Origin: Gammaproteobacteria bacterium
GTDB taxonomy: Bacteria; Pseudomonadota; Gammaproteobacteria; SURF-13
Direction of reading: 5' to 3'
Length of the DNA: 58,564 nucleotides
NCBI GenBank assembly: GCA_030680605.1
Contig: JAUXUQ010000009.1
Coordinates: 1-58,564 of the forward strand
Part shown: piece after piece, positions 37,243 through 46,157 of the stretch
Numbering within the stretch: position 1 is the first letter of the stretch
Layout: each line of letters opens with the position of its first letter
The notes under the pieces: generated by a model
The model's database searches: none
Seen by the model: the letters and a program-made list of their open reading frames with translations, nothing else
Told to the model about the DNA's origin: nothing
Program-made: the position numbers and the translations under genes

Positions 37243-37268
37243 CTTAAGAGTGCCTTTGGCCATTTACC

Positions 37269-37299
37269 TTGACGCATGCAGCGGCTGACGCGGTACAAT
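37269..37299 (+). promoter_or_regulatory. Promoter of tRNA-Phe
   Basis: -35 TTGACG (37269-37274) and -10 TACAAT (37294-37299) are 19 nt apart. A GC-rich discriminator (GCGCC) follows, as in stringently controlled tRNA promoters. The tRNA starts at 37321. The spacer is longer than the ideal 17. Confidence 0.6.
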
Positions 37300-37320
37300 A
37301 CGCGCCTTTCCGCAGTATCA

Positions 37321-37396
37321 GGCCAGGTAGCTCAGTCGGTAGAGCAGGGGACTGAAAATCCCCGTGTCGGCGGTTCGATTCCGTCCCTGGCCACCA
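37321..37396 (+). tRNA. tRNA-Phe (GAA), CCA encoded
   Basis: Full cloverleaf: acceptor GGCCAGG/CCTGGCC, D-arm GCTC...GAGC, anticodon arm GGGGA-CTGAAAA-TCCCC with anticodon GAA, variable GTGTC, T-arm GGCGG-TTCGATT-CCGTC, then A and encoded CCA. The 3' end is repeated 175 bp downstream. Confidence 0.98.
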
Positions 37397-37516
37397 CACA
37401 GATACCTTAATGAGCGGTTGCTGTATCACTATAAATAACTTGGGTGGGCCGGAATCTCACAGCATTCAGGTCGGGGTTGATGCGCACCGTCCTTGGCGTG
37501 CACCCTGCGGGCATGC

Positions 37517-37549
37517 TTCGCACGTCCCGTTTTGCTCCGGGCAAAACGG
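37517..37549 (-). repeat. GGA-loop hairpin (copy C) next to the tRNA 3'-end duplicate
   Basis: On the minus strand CCGTTTTGC-CCGGA-GCAAAACGG (37549-37527) is a perfect 9-bp stem with GGA in the loop. GGACGTGCGAA follows, the 11-mer shared with copy B. A weaker hairpin with loop AAGGAC continues to about 37480. It abuts the repeated tRNA end. Confidence 0.55.
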
Positions 37550-37571
37550 TCGATTCCGTCCCTGGCCACCA
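37550..37571 (+). repeat. Direct repeat of the tRNA-Phe 3' end
   Basis: A 22-bp exact copy of 37375-37396 (T-arm 3' half, acceptor strand and CCA). Such copies mark integration at tRNA 3' ends or old tRNA duplications. Only 153 bp lie between the two copies, and no integrase gene is in the window. Confidence 0.85.
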
Positions 37572-37637
37572 ATAATCAATAAGGTACAGGTCATGCTTTG
37601 GCGTGCGCACAGCGTGTTCCCCGTTGCACGTACCGGC

Positions 37638-38246
37638 CTACGTCTTCGCTGTGTGACGCTCGGTACTCGAGCGGATGCCCGCAGTCACGACAAACTTCAT
37701 TGCTTCCTCGCGTGACATGTTGACCGGTGTGACCGACGCGCGCGGCAGGAATACGGTATAGCCGCCGATCATGTAGCTCATCGGCAGATAAACCGCCACT
37801 TCGCTGTCGCGTCCGATGCCCTCAGGAAGGCTGGAGAAATCGGTGCGTGTGATGAAGCCGAGCAGACGCATGCCGCTGCCGGGCAGCTCCACCGACACCA
37901 CCTGCATGGGCAGGTCATCGCCGTGCCGCGCGAACAGGCCGAGCAGGTCACGCAGCGCGGTGTAGATTGAGCGTACCAGCGGGATTTCGAGAAGGACACG
38001 CTCGGCGCGATTGAACAGCTCCCGAAACAACCACATGTGCATCAGTATGCCAATGAGAAATACACCCACGAGCGCAACCGCGATACCCATACCTGCGAGG
38101 TAGCGTTCGTCCGGGATCAGCCATCGAACTTGTGCGCCAATCAGCCGCTCAGCACCGGAGAAGAACCACACGATCAGGTATGCGGTGGCGAGGATGGGTA
38201 GCACAGTAAACAGGCCGGTGATAAAAATCTTGCCGATCATTTTCAT
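37638..38246 (-). CDS. DUF502 family membrane protein, second copy
   Basis: This 202-residue protein has two N-terminal membrane segments (about 8-30 and 55-76) and [21 protein letters not shown], the DUF502 signature, followed by LPGSGMRLLGFITRTDFSS and VYLPMSYMIGGYTVFLP. Function is unknown. It is clearly different from the fmdB-linked copy. Confidence 0.88.
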   Translation of the reverse strand: MKMIGKIFITGLFTVLPILATAYLIVWFFSGAERLIGAQVRWLIPDERYLAGMGIAVALVGVFLIGILMHMWLFRELFNRAERVLLEIPLVRSIYTALRDLLGLFARHGDDLPMQVVSVELPGSGMRLLGFITRTDFSSLPEGIGRDSEVAVYLPMSYMIGGYTVFLPRASVTPVNMSREEAMKFVVTAGIRSSTERHTAKT

Positions 38247-38322
38247 GGCGAGGCTCCTGCAGCAGGCAATGGATAAGGGGATTCATGGCGTACCACACCG
38301 GCATAGCGGAAAACGTTGCCTG

Positions 38323-39405
38323 TCATGGCTTGGTCTCCGCTGCCCGCACCAGCAGCACGGTCAGGGTGACCACTGTGAGCGGCAGCACGAAGCCAAGCAT
38401 GGCAGTGCTGAACGCCGGCAGCGCCGCGTGTTGCGTGGCCGCCAGGATCAGGTACAGCACATAGGCTGCATAGTAGCCGAGGAACAGCGCCCCCTCCCAG
38501 CGTGCGATCAGGTGGCCGGTGGCGAAGATCGGCAGACACGCGAGCGCCACCGCGATCATCACCGGGATGTCGAAGCGAATCAACGCGGGCGCGACCTCGA
38601 GCCCGCCCGGCGTGACCACGGCGGCGATGCCGGCGATGGCGAGGATGTTGAACAAGCTGCTGCCAATCACATTGCCGACGGCAATGTCGCGCTCGCCGCG
38701 CAGCGCCGCCACGATGGAGGTCGCAAGCTCGGGCAGTGAGGTGCCGGCGGCGACGATGGTGAGGCCGATGATCAATTCGCTCACGCCAAACATGCGCGCG
38801 AACGCCACCGCCCCTTCCACCAGCCAGTGAGCGCCGAGCACGAGCAGCGCGAGTCCGGCGATGATAAGCGCGATCTGCAACGGCAGCTGCCCGCGTCCGG
38901 CGGTAGCACTGCCGCCGAATTCCTGTGCGTACTCAGTCTGTACCGCCACGGCCTCTTTGCGGCTCTGGTGCAGCGCGAACACCGTATAGGCCACGATGCC
39001 GGAGGCGAGCAGCACGCCGTCATACCCGCTGATGCGTCCATCGAGCGCCATAACCAGCAGCAATACCGAGACACCGATCATCAGCGGCACCTCGATTCTT
39101 ACCAGTTGCTGGGACACCGCCAGCGGCGTAATGAGTGCCGCGAGGCCGAGGATGAGCAGCACGTTGAAGATGTTGCTACCGACCACGTTGCCCAGCGCGA
39201 TATCCGCCTGACCTGCGAGCCCGGCCTTGATGCTCACCGCGAGTTCCGGCGCGCTGGTGCCGAACGCGACCACGGTGAGTCCGATCACCAAGGCCGAGAT
39301 GCCGAAGCGTGCCGCCAGCCGCGAGGCCCCGCGCACTAACAGCTCAGCGCCGCCGACCAGCAGGATCAGTCCGATCACAAACAGAGCCACCACTGTGAGA
39401 CTCAT
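38323..39405 (-). CDS. Ca2+/Na+ antiporter of the CaCA (YrbG) family
   Basis: This 360-residue protein has about ten membrane segments in two repeated halves. Each half carries an alpha-repeat: VVAFGTSAPELAVSIKAGL...GNVVGSNIFNVLLILG (about 45-90) and VAAGTSLPELATSIVAAL...GNVIGSSLFNILAIAG (about 230-275). The paired Glu residues bind Ca2+ in the family. It extrudes Ca2+ in exchange for Na+ or H+. Confidence 0.94.
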   Translation of the reverse strand: MSLTVVALFVIGLILLVGGAELLVRGASRLAARFGISALVIGLTVVAFGTSAPELAVSIKAGLAGQADIALGNVVGSNIFNVLLILGLAALITPLAVSQQLVRIEVPLMIGVSVLLLVMALDGRISGYDGVLLASGIVAYTVFALHQSRKEAVAVQTEYAQEFGGSATAGRGQLPLQIALIIAGLALLVLGAHWLVEGAVAFARMFGVSELIIGLTIVAAGTSLPELATSIVAALRGERDIAVGNVIGSSLFNILAIAGIAAVVTPGGLEVAPALIRFDIPVMIAVALACLPIFATGHLIARWEGALFLGYYAAYVLYLILAATQHAALPAFSTAMLGFVLPLTVVTLTVLLVRAAETKP

Positions 39406-39612
39406 TGGCTGAACTCCAGAAAAATAAACGCGCCGGATTTAATCGGGCCGATTACATGCCACATGCTGTTCATTGCTACACCTTTTTGCGCTGAATTTTG
39501 AGCTCGATTTTCTGTGTGATTGGGTTGCCGGTCATCGTCACACCACGGTTTGTTCGGCGTATAATCTCACTTAATACTACCCTTGGCTTTGTTTTTATAC
39601 TGGAGGTCGGTC

Positions 39613-40308
39613 ATGTCTTCCATTCTTGTGACAGGTGCAAATCGAGGCTTGGGCCTGGAATTTGTGCGCCAGTATGCCAAGGAGGGTTGGGACGTGCTTG
39701 CCTGTTGCAGGTATCCCGACCAGGCGCGCGAACTGAAGCAGTTGGCGGGACGGCACGACACGGTGAGCGTGCATGCACTTGATGTGGCGGATCATAAGCA
39801 GATCGATGCGCTGGCCCAGACGCTGCACGATAGGGCGATTGATGTCCTGCTCAGCAATGCGGGTGTGTATGGCGGCGCGGAGGATGAGAGTTTCGGCAGT
39901 CTGAGATACCCGGTCTGGGAGCGCGAGCTGCGTATCAATACCCTGGCCCCGGCAAAAATGGCCGAGGCGTTTGTAAGTCATGTCGCGCGTAGCGACAAGA
40001 AGTTGATTGCGTCGGTCAGCAGCCTGATGGGCAGCATGGCCGACAACGGCAGCGGCGGCAGTTATCTGTACCGCTCCAGCAAGGCTGCGCTCAATGCCGT
40101 GATGGTGAGCCTGGCGCGCGACCTCGCGCCGCGCAAGATCGGGGCGCTGGTGTTGCATCCCGGCTGGGTGAAGACCGATATGGGCGGGCCGAATGCTGAA
40201 ATTACGCCGGAGACCAGCGTGCGCGGCATGCGCGGGGTGATAGAGGGTTTCAGGCTCAAGGACTCGGGGCGGTTTATGGCCTACGATGGCGCCGAACTGC
40301 CCTGGTAG
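39613..40308 (+). CDS. Short-chain dehydrogenase, C-factor-like
   Basis: From the ATG at 39613 (after GGAGGT) it has 231 residues. It has TGANRGLGLEFVRQYAKEG, LLSNAGVYGG, SVSSLMGSM (catalytic Ser) and YRSSKAALN (YxxxK). The text resembles C-factor-like SDRs. It is a single gene whose substrate is unknown. Confidence 0.9.
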   Translation: MSSILVTGANRGLGLEFVRQYAKEGWDVLACCRYPDQARELKQLAGRHDTVSVHALDVADHKQIDALAQTLHDRAIDVLLSNAGVYGGAEDESFGSLRYPVWERELRINTLAPAKMAEAFVSHVARSDKKLIASVSSLMGSMADNGSGGSYLYRSSKAALNAVMVSLARDLAPRKIGALVLHPGWVKTDMGGPNAEITPETSVRGMRGVIEGFRLKDSGRFMAYDGAELPW

Positions 40309-40317
40309 CTGGTTGCG

Positions 40318-40866
40318 CTAGGGCGCGGTGTAAAGCTTGTCGCGCACGATAAACAGCGCGGCGATGGAGCGCGCCTCGGTGCATTCCGGATGCGCGAGCA
40401 ATTCTCCGAGCTGCGACAAGCGCCACGGTATGACTTCAATCGGCTCCGGTTCATCACCCACCAGTTTTTGCGGGTAGAGATCTTCCGCCAGCACTACGTG
40501 CGTGGTGTGGTTGAGATAGCCCGGCGCCAGCGTCATGGAGGTGATGTGCCTCAGGCGGCGGGCGCCATAGCCGACCTCTTCCTTCAGCTCGCGGTCGGCG
40601 CCAGCAAGCAGATCTTCGTCGGGTTCGAGGCGGCCCTTGGGCAGTGCCAGTTCGTAGCGTCCTGCCCCTGCGGCGTATTCGCGGATGAGCAGCACGGTGT
40701 CGGCGTCGAGCATCGGCACCACCAGCACCGCGCCACGCGGCGCGCTGTGCAGGCGCTCGTACTGTACCTCAACGCCGTTGGAAAAGCGCAGGTCTACCTG
40801 CTCGACGTGAAAGATGCGCGTTTTGGCCAGGGTTTCGACGCGCAGAATCTCCGGTGTTTTAGGCAT
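40318..40866 (-). CDS. nudE: ADP-sugar/ADP compounds pyrophosphatase, NudE-like
   Basis: This 182-residue Nudix hydrolase has a complete Nudix box G-x5-E-x7-REL-KEE-VG (GRLEPDEDLLAGADRELKEEVG, stated in pieces: GRLEPDEDLLAG and RELKEEVG). The text matches NudE-type enzymes (hydrolysis of ADP-ribose, NADH, Ap2A). It is convergent with the SDR gene. A repeat and hairpin region lies upstream of its start. Confidence 0.88.
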   Translation of the reverse strand: MPKTPEILRVETLAKTRIFHVEQVDLRFSNGVEVQYERLHSAPRGAVLVVPMLDADTVLLIREYAAGAGRYELALPKGRLEPDEDLLAGADRELKEEVGYGARRLRHITSMTLAPGYLNHTTHVVLAEDLYPQKLVGDEPEPIEVIPWRLSQLGELLAHPECTEARSIAALFIVRDKLYTAP

Positions 40867-40881
40867 GCGCCCATCATACTC

Positions 40882-40904
40882 ATAAGTCAGTAAGTAAGAC
40901 TACA
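40882..40904 (+). repeat. Dispersed repeat, left half (copy A)
   Basis: A 23-bp segment (ATAAGTCAGTAAG... to ACTACA) with one mismatch to 55851-55873. The continuation is not here but resumes at 41060, so copy A appears split by the hairpin block between. No function is known. Confidence 0.65.
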
Positions 40905-40922
40905 CTTCCCGTTGCGTCCCCG

Positions 40923-41018
40923 CCCCTGTTTAGGGGTGAGGCCGTGAAACGGCCGAACGCCAAGCCAGGACGGCTTGGCTGGACTTTTGCGCGGGGCATG
41001 GATAGCGCAGCGCAAAAG
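40923..41018 (+). ncRNA. Array of four hairpins, two with GGA in the loop (copy A)
   Basis: Four stems follow each other: CCCCT/AGGGG (40923-40936), GGCCGT/ACGGCC (40940-40954), GCCAAGCC-AGGAC-GGCTTGGC (40959-40979) and CTTTTGCGC/GCGCAAAAG (40984-41018; loop includes ATGGAT). Perfect stems this dense suggest a structured RNA or a palindromic repeat element. GGA-in-loop is the CsrA/RsmA site type (established); a sponge RNA is a guess. Located between nudE and amt; could also be part of the amt leader. Confidence 0.5.
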
Positions 41019-41053
41019 GGGGCAGGGTGGGGGTAGAGTAAACAGGGTTTTTA

Positions 41054-41122
41054 CTCAGGAGTCACAGCATTATTGTTGTAGCTTTATTTACTGGCTCCTG
41101 AGTAGCAGTGTGGCGCCGCCGG
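41054..41122 (+). repeat. Dispersed repeat, right half (copy A), with an inverted repeat
   Basis: AGTCACA (41060), TGTAGC (41077), CTCCTGA (41095) and GCGCCGCCGG (41113-41122) recur in the same order and similar spacing at 55873-55938. CTCAGGAG (41054-41061) also pairs with CTCCTGAG (41095-41102). Confidence 0.5.
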
Positions 41123-41215
41123 TTCGACTTTTAGGGAGTCCGGCCTTAGAATTACGGGCTTAACGTGCTCGCAATGGGTGTGGGGCAGGATAAATCAGTG
41201 ACAGCGGGGGCGGGA

Positions 41216-42412
41216 ATGGAGAGTTTGCAGTCGGGCAGCGATGTATTGTTTGTCTTGGTCGGCGCCGTGATGGTGTTGGCCATGCATGCCGGTTTTGCCT
41301 TTCTGGAGGTGGGGACGGTACGGCACAAGAACCAGGTCAACGCCCTGGTCAAGATCATCTGTGATTTCGCTGTTTCCACTATTGCCTATTTCTTTATCGG
41401 CTACGGCGTGGCCTATGGCGTGTATTTCATGCAGGGAGCAGAAGAGCTGGCGGCGAAAAACGGTTATGAGCTGGTGAAGTTTTTCTTCCTGCTCACGTTT
41501 GCCGCCGCCGTGCCTGCCATCATTTCGGGCGGCATAGCCGAGCGGGCCAAGTTTAACCCGCAACTGGCAGCGAGCTTCGTGTTCGTGGCGCTGATCTACC
41601 CGTTCTATGAGGGCATGGTATGGAACGGCCATTACGGCGTACAGGACTGGCTGGCGGCCACCTTTGGCGCCAGCTTCCATGACTTCGCCGGCTCGGTGGT
41701 GGTGCACGCGATGGGCGGCTGGATGGCGCTGGTCGCAGTCGTGCTGCTGGGCGCGCGCCGAGGGCGTTACGGCAAGGACGGGCAGGTGTCCATGCATCCG
41801 CCGTCGAATATCCCCTTTCTGGCGCTGGGCGCGTGGGTGCTGACCGTGGGCTGGTTCGGCTTTAATGTCATGTCGGCCCAGTCGGTCGCGGCGGTGAGCG
41901 GGCTGGTGGCGGTGAATTCGCTGATGGCCATGGTAGGCGGCATACTGGCGGCGCTGTTCATCGGCCGCAACGACCCCGGCTTTGTGCACAACGGCCCGCT
42001 GGCCGGTCTGGTGGCAGTGTGTGCGGGCTCAGATATCATGCACCCGCTGGGTGCGCTGGTGACCGGGGTGCTGGCCGGTGCGCTGTTCGTCTGGACGTTC
42101 ACGCTGACGCAAAACAAATGGAAGATTGATGATGTGCTCGGCGTGTGGCCGCTGCACGGGTTGTGCGGCGCGTGGGGCGGCATCGCGGCAGGCATTTTCG
42201 GGTTGGAGGCGCTGGGCGGCCGTGGTGGGGTCAGTTTTACCGCGCAGTTGATCGGTACGGCAGGCGGCGTCGCGATCGCAGTGATTGGCAGTTTTGTGGT
42301 GTATAGCGTGCTCAAGAAAGCTGTCGGGCTACGCCTCAGCGCGGAAGAGGAGTTTGCCGGCGCTGACCTCAGCATACACAAGATCGGCGCTACCCCTCCC
42401 TATAATGATTAA
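41216..42412 (+). CDS. amt: Ammonium transporter
   Basis: From the ATG at 41216 (MESLQSGSDVLFVL) it has 398 residues; earlier GTG (41165) and ATG (41174) starts exist, but the family text starts here. It has about 11 membrane segments, the twin His in FHDFAGSVVVHAMGG and PLHGLCGAWGG, and ISGGIAERAKF. There is no N-terminal signal peptide, and no glnK gene lies beside it, although Amt and GlnK are often paired. Confidence 0.94.
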   Translation: MESLQSGSDVLFVLVGAVMVLAMHAGFAFLEVGTVRHKNQVNALVKIICDFAVSTIAYFFIGYGVAYGVYFMQGAEELAAKNGYELVKFFFLLTFAAAVPAIISGGIAERAKFNPQLAASFVFVALIYPFYEGMVWNGHYGVQDWLAATFGASFHDFAGSVVVHAMGGWMALVAVVLLGARRGRYGKDGQVSMHPPSNIPFLALGAWVLTVGWFGFNVMSAQSVAAVSGLVAVNSLMAMVGGILAALFIGRNDPGFVHNGPLAGLVAVCAGSDIMHPLGALVTGVLAGALFVWTFTLTQNKWKIDDVLGVWPLHGLCGAWGGIAAGIFGLEALGGRGGVSFTAQLIGTAGGVAIAVIGSFVVYSVLKKAVGLRLSAEEEFAGADLSIHKIGATPPYND

Positions 42413-42427
42413 CACGCTGGGCGACGT

Positions 42428-43804
42428 ATGACGCGCAAGCTGTACATCCATACTCACGGTTGTCAGATGAATGAGTATGATTCCGCCAGAATGGCGGACG
42501 TACTCGCGGCCTCCCATGGCCTGGTACCCACGGCCACGCCGGAAGAGGCGGACGTGTTGCTGCTGAATACCTGCTCCATTCGCGAGAAGGCACAGGAAAA
42601 GGTATTTTCACATCTGGGGCGCTGGCGTGAGTGGAAGCTGGCGCGGCCCGAACTGGTCATTGGTGTCGGCGGCTGCGTGGCGAGCCAGGAGGGTGAGGGT
42701 ATCCGCGCCCGCGCGCCCTATGTCGATATGGTGTTCGGCCCGCAGACCCTGCACCGCCTGCCCGAGATGGTGGAGAGTGTGTGGCGCACACGCACGCCTG
42801 TGGTCGATGTTTCATTTCCTGAAATAGAAAAATTCGACCGGCTGCCTGAGCCGCGCGCCACAGGCCCCGTCGCCCTGGTTTCCATCATGGAGGGTTGCAG
42901 TAAATATTGCACCTTCTGCGTGGTGCCCTACACCCGGGGTGAAGAGATCAGCCGTTCACTCACCAGCGTGTTGCAGGAGGTCAGCCAGCTCGCCGCGCAG
43001 GGCGTGCGCGAGGTAACGCTGCTGGGACAGAATGTGAACGCCTATCGGGGCGTGATGGATGACGGCGACTGCGCCGACCTCGCATTGCTGATTCATCATG
43101 TGGCTGCGGTCGACGGCATCGAGCGCATTCGCTTCACAACCTCCCACCCGGTGGAATTCTCCGACAGCCTGATCAACGCCTACGCCGAGGTGACGAAACT
43201 GGCCAATCACCTGCATCTGCCGGTGCAGAGTGGTTCTGACCGCATCTTGGCGCTGATGAAGCGTGGCCACACCGTGCTTGAGTACAAATCGAAGCTGCGC
43301 AAGTTGCGTGCGTTGCGCCCCGGCATCTGTATTTCATCGGATTTTATCGTGGGCTTCCCGGGGGAGACCGAAGAGGATTTTGCGGCGACACTGAGGCTGA
43401 TTGATGAGGTCGGCTTCGATCACTCCTACAGTTTTATCTACAGCCCGCGCCCCGGCACACCGGCGGCAGGGCTACCGGACCCGGTGCCACTCGCAGTGAA
43501 GCAACGTCGCCTGGCTGAGTTGCAGGCACGCATTAATGTGCAGGCCGCCGACATCAATCGCCACATGCTCGGCAGCGTGCAGCGTATTCTGGTCGAGCGC
43601 CCTGCACGCAAACATGCGAATCAGTATGCCGGGCACACCGAAAACAACCGGGTGGTGAATTTCTTTAGCGCCGAAAACATCATCGGCCAGTACGTCGATG
43701 TGCGCATCACTGAGGTGCAGCCAAACTCGTTGCGGGGCGAATTGTTGGCAGGGCATGCGTTGCCAGCACAGCAGACTGTAGTACCGCTGCACGCACAGGC
43801 CTGA
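42428..43804 (+). CDS. miaB: tRNA-2-methylthio-N6-dimethylallyladenosine synthase
   Basis: This 458-residue radical-SAM methylthiotransferase has the N-terminal cluster cysteines in [21 protein letters not shown] and [10 protein letters not shown], the radical-SAM [15 protein letters not shown] (about 155-162) and a C-terminal TRAM domain (about 385-450). It adds the ms2 group at A37 of tRNAs reading U-initial codons, including tRNA-Phe. It leads the miaB-phoH-ybeY-corC-lnt run. Confidence 0.97.
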   Translation: MTRKLYIHTHGCQMNEYDSARMADVLAASHGLVPTATPEEADVLLLNTCSIREKAQEKVFSHLGRWREWKLARPELVIGVGGCVASQEGEGIRARAPYVDMVFGPQTLHRLPEMVESVWRTRTPVVDVSFPEIEKFDRLPEPRATGPVALVSIMEGCSKYCTFCVVPYTRGEEISRSLTSVLQEVSQLAAQGVREVTLLGQNVNAYRGVMDDGDCADLALLIHHVAAVDGIERIRFTTSHPVEFSDSLINAYAEVTKLANHLHLPVQSGSDRILALMKRGHTVLEYKSKLRKLRALRPGICISSDFIVGFPGETEEDFAATLRLIDEVGFDHSYSFIYSPRPGTPAAGLPDPVPLAVKQRRLAELQARINVQAADINRHMLGSVQRILVERPARKHANQYAGHTENNRVVNFFSAENIIGQYVDVRITEVQPNSLRGELLAGHALPAQQTVVPLHAQA

Positions 43805-43811
43805 CGTCTTC

Positions 43812-44837
43812 GTGGCCAAACGTCTTACACCCCGCATCGTCAAGGTCGAGCCGCCGCACCAGATTGATATTACGCTCGAGCCCGCCGACAACCAGCGGCT
43901 TGCCAATCTGGGTGGCCAATTCGATGAGCACCTGCGCCAGATGGAGCGCAGACTCGGGGTGGAGATCAACAGCCGTGGCAATGTGTTCCGCATTATTGGT
44001 GACGCAGCTGCAGCGCAGGCCGGAGCCAAGGTGCTGAAAGAACTCTACGCCGAGACGCTGCGCGAAACACTGACGCCGGAGCGCATACATTTGTTGCTCA
44101 ATCGCGGCGAGATGGATACGCTGTCAGCGGCTGGGGCGAGTGCACCAGTCACGCTCGCGGAAGTCAGTATCCGTACCCGCCACGGCCTGATTCAGGGTCA
44201 GAATCCGAATCAGCGGCGTTACCTGCAACACATCCTGGCGCACGACATTAACTTCGGCATCGGCCCGGCGGGCACCGGCAAGACCTATCTTGCGGTGGCA
44301 TGTGCGATCGAGGCGCTGGAGAGCGAACGCGTGCGACGGCTGGTGCTGGTGCGCCCGGCGGTTGAGGCCGGTGAGCGGCTGGGTTTTCTGCCCGGTGATC
44401 TGGCGCAGAAAATCGATCCCTATCTGCGTCCACTTTATGACGCACTCTACGAGATGCTCGGTTTTGAGCGTGTGGCACGGCTGATCGAGCGTAACGTGAT
44501 CGAGGTTGCGCCGCTTGCCTACATGCGCGGGCGTACGCTGAACGAGGCGTTTATCATACTGGACGAAGCGCAAAACACCACGGTCGAGCAAATGAAGATG
44601 TTTCTCACCCGCATCGGTTTTGGCTCCACCGTTGTGGTGACAGGCGATGTCACCCAGATCGATCTGCCGCGTGAACGCAGGTCGGGACTGCGTCATGCAG
44701 TTGAAGTCTTGAAAGGTATAGATGGTATCAGTTTCAGTTTTTTTCGCGCCCAGGATGTAGTACGTCATCCGCTGGTGCAGCGCATAGTCACGGCCTATGA
44801 AAACTACGAGCGCAACACAGACGCGCCGGAAAAATAG
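43812..44837 (+). CDS. ybeZ: PhoH-family ATPase (YbeZ)
   Basis: This 341-residue protein begins with GTG, 7 nt after miaB. It has an N-terminal KH-like region (about 20-90) and a P-loop domain with Walker [20 protein letters not shown] (about 153) and [11 protein letters not shown]. The family partners YbeY in ribosome/RNA metabolism. Its 3' end overlaps ybeY by 41 nt. Confidence 0.93.
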   Translation: MAKRLTPRIVKVEPPHQIDITLEPADNQRLANLGGQFDEHLRQMERRLGVEINSRGNVFRIIGDAAAAQAGAKVLKELYAETLRETLTPERIHLLLNRGEMDTLSAAGASAPVTLAEVSIRTRHGLIQGQNPNQRRYLQHILAHDINFGIGPAGTGKTYLAVACAIEALESERVRRLVLVRPAVEAGERLGFLPGDLAQKIDPYLRPLYDALYEMLGFERVARLIERNVIEVAPLAYMRGRTLNEAFIILDEAQNTTVEQMKMFLTRIGFGSTVVVTGDVTQIDLPRERRSGLRHAVEVLKGIDGISFSFFRAQDVVRHPLVQRIVTAYENYERNTDAPEK

Positions 44838-45282
44838 CATCCAGGTGCAATACGCAGTGCCACGTCGTGGTCTGCCGCTGGTCAAAGACTTCCGGCGCTG
44901 GGTGCTCGCTACACTGAATGGGCGTCCGGCGGTGGAAGTGACGCTGCGCATTGTGGATGAGGCAGAGAGCGCGTTGCTCAACAGCACCTATCGTCATAAG
45001 CACGGCGCGACCAACGTGTTATCCTTCGCATTTGAAGCGCAGGCTGCCGGAGATTATCTGGGCGACATCGTGATCTGTGCGCCGGTGGTGGTGCGGGAGG
45101 CCCGCTTGCAGGGCAAGTCGACGCAGGCCCACTGGGCGCACATGGTGGTGCATGGTATCTTGCACTTACTGGGCTATGACCACCGTAACACTGCCGAGGC
45201 CAGTGTCATGGAACGGCTGGAGACGCGCCTGCTGGCGGATGTTGGCTACCCCGACCCTTATCAAACAGATAAAAACGTATGA
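44797..45282 (+). CDS. ybeY: Endoribonuclease YbeY
   Basis: This 161-residue protein has the zinc motif [15 protein letters not shown] (H-x3-H-x5-H). YbeY acts in 16S rRNA 3' end maturation and ribosome quality control. The start overlaps phoH/ybeZ; the first residues are rich in Lys, Thr and Arg. It overlaps corC by ATGA (45279-45282). Confidence 0.95.
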   Translation: MKTTSATQTRRKNSIQVQYAVPRRGLPLVKDFRRWVLATLNGRPAVEVTLRIVDEAESALLNSTYRHKHGATNVLSFAFEAQAAGDYLGDIVICAPVVVREARLQGKSTQAHWAHMVVHGILHLLGYDHRNTAEASVMERLETRLLADVGYPDPYQTDKNV

Positions 45283-46157
45283 ACGACGACAATACCTCCG
45301 AACCCCCGCAACGATCCTGGCTTGACCGCCTGAGCAAGGTGTTGCTCGGCGAGCCGCATGACCGCGAGCAGCTGGTTACGCTGTTACGTGATGCTGAAAG
45401 CCGTAATCTGCTCGATGCCGACGCGCTCGCCATGATCGAAGGTGTATTGGCGGTATCCGAGCTGCAGGTGCGAGACATCATGGTGCCGCGTTCGCAGATG
45501 GTGGTCGTGCCGCGCGATCAGCGGCCGGAAGAGTTCCTGCCGTTGATTATTGAGTCTGCCCACTCGCGCTTCCCCGTGATTGGCGAAAGCCGGGACGAGG
45601 TGACGGGCATATTGCTGGCCAAAGACCTGCTCGCCTATTTTGCCGAGGGCGGCAAGGATACATTTCAGCTCAACGACGTATTGCGACCAGCGGTATTTAT
45701 ACCGGAGAGCATGCGCCTGAACGTATTGCTCAAGGAATTCCGCAACAGTCGCAATCATATCGCCATGGTGGTGGATGAATATAGTGGTGTGGCGGGCCTG
45801 GTGACTATTGAGGATGTGCTGGAGCAGATCGTGGGCGAGATCGAGGACGAGCACGATGTTGAAGACGAGACCTTTATCGTCAAGAACAGTGATTCCAGCT
45901 ACACAGTGAAGGCATTGATGCCGGTGGAGGACTTTAATCGTGAGTTCGGCACCGAGTTCAAGCAGGAGGAGTTTGACACCTTGGGGGGCGTACTTACTCA
46001 TCATCTTGGTCGTCTGCCCAAGCGCGGTGAAACCATCAGCATAGGACGCATGCGCTTCAAGATATTGCGCGCCGACAGTCGCCGCCTGCATTTGCTGCAG
46101 TTGATGCTGCGCGCGCCAGCCGAGGGCAGCACGCCCGCCGCTTCCTCGCAGGTGTGA
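45279..46157 (+). CDS. corC: CorC-type CBS-domain protein
   Basis: This 292-residue protein has two CBS domains (about 70-200; [11 protein letters not shown] and [23 protein letters not shown]) and a C-terminal CorC_HlyC domain (about 205-285). The N-terminal membrane region of CNNM-type relatives is absent, as in CorC, which helps Mg2+/Co2+ efflux in Salmonella. The stop overlaps the GTG of lnt (GTGA). Confidence 0.92.
   Translation: MNDDNTSEPPQRSWLDRLSKVLLGEPHDREQLVTLLRDAESRNLLDADALAMIEGVLAVSELQVRDIMVPRSQMVVVPRDQRPEEFLPLIIESAHSRFPVIGESRDEVTGILLAKDLLAYFAEGGKDTFQLNDVLRPAVFIPESMRLNVLLKEFRNSRNHIAMVVDEYSGVAGLVTIEDVLEQIVGEIEDEHDVEDETFIVKNSDSSYTVKALMPVEDFNREFGTEFKQEEFDTLGGVLTHHLGRLPKRGETISIGRMRFKILRADSRRLHLLQLMLRAPAEGSTPAASSQV

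Noticed and set aside
37407-37715. ORFs over the tRNA-Phe repeat region
   Set aside because: They read through the tRNA, its repeat and hairpins; no protein family features.
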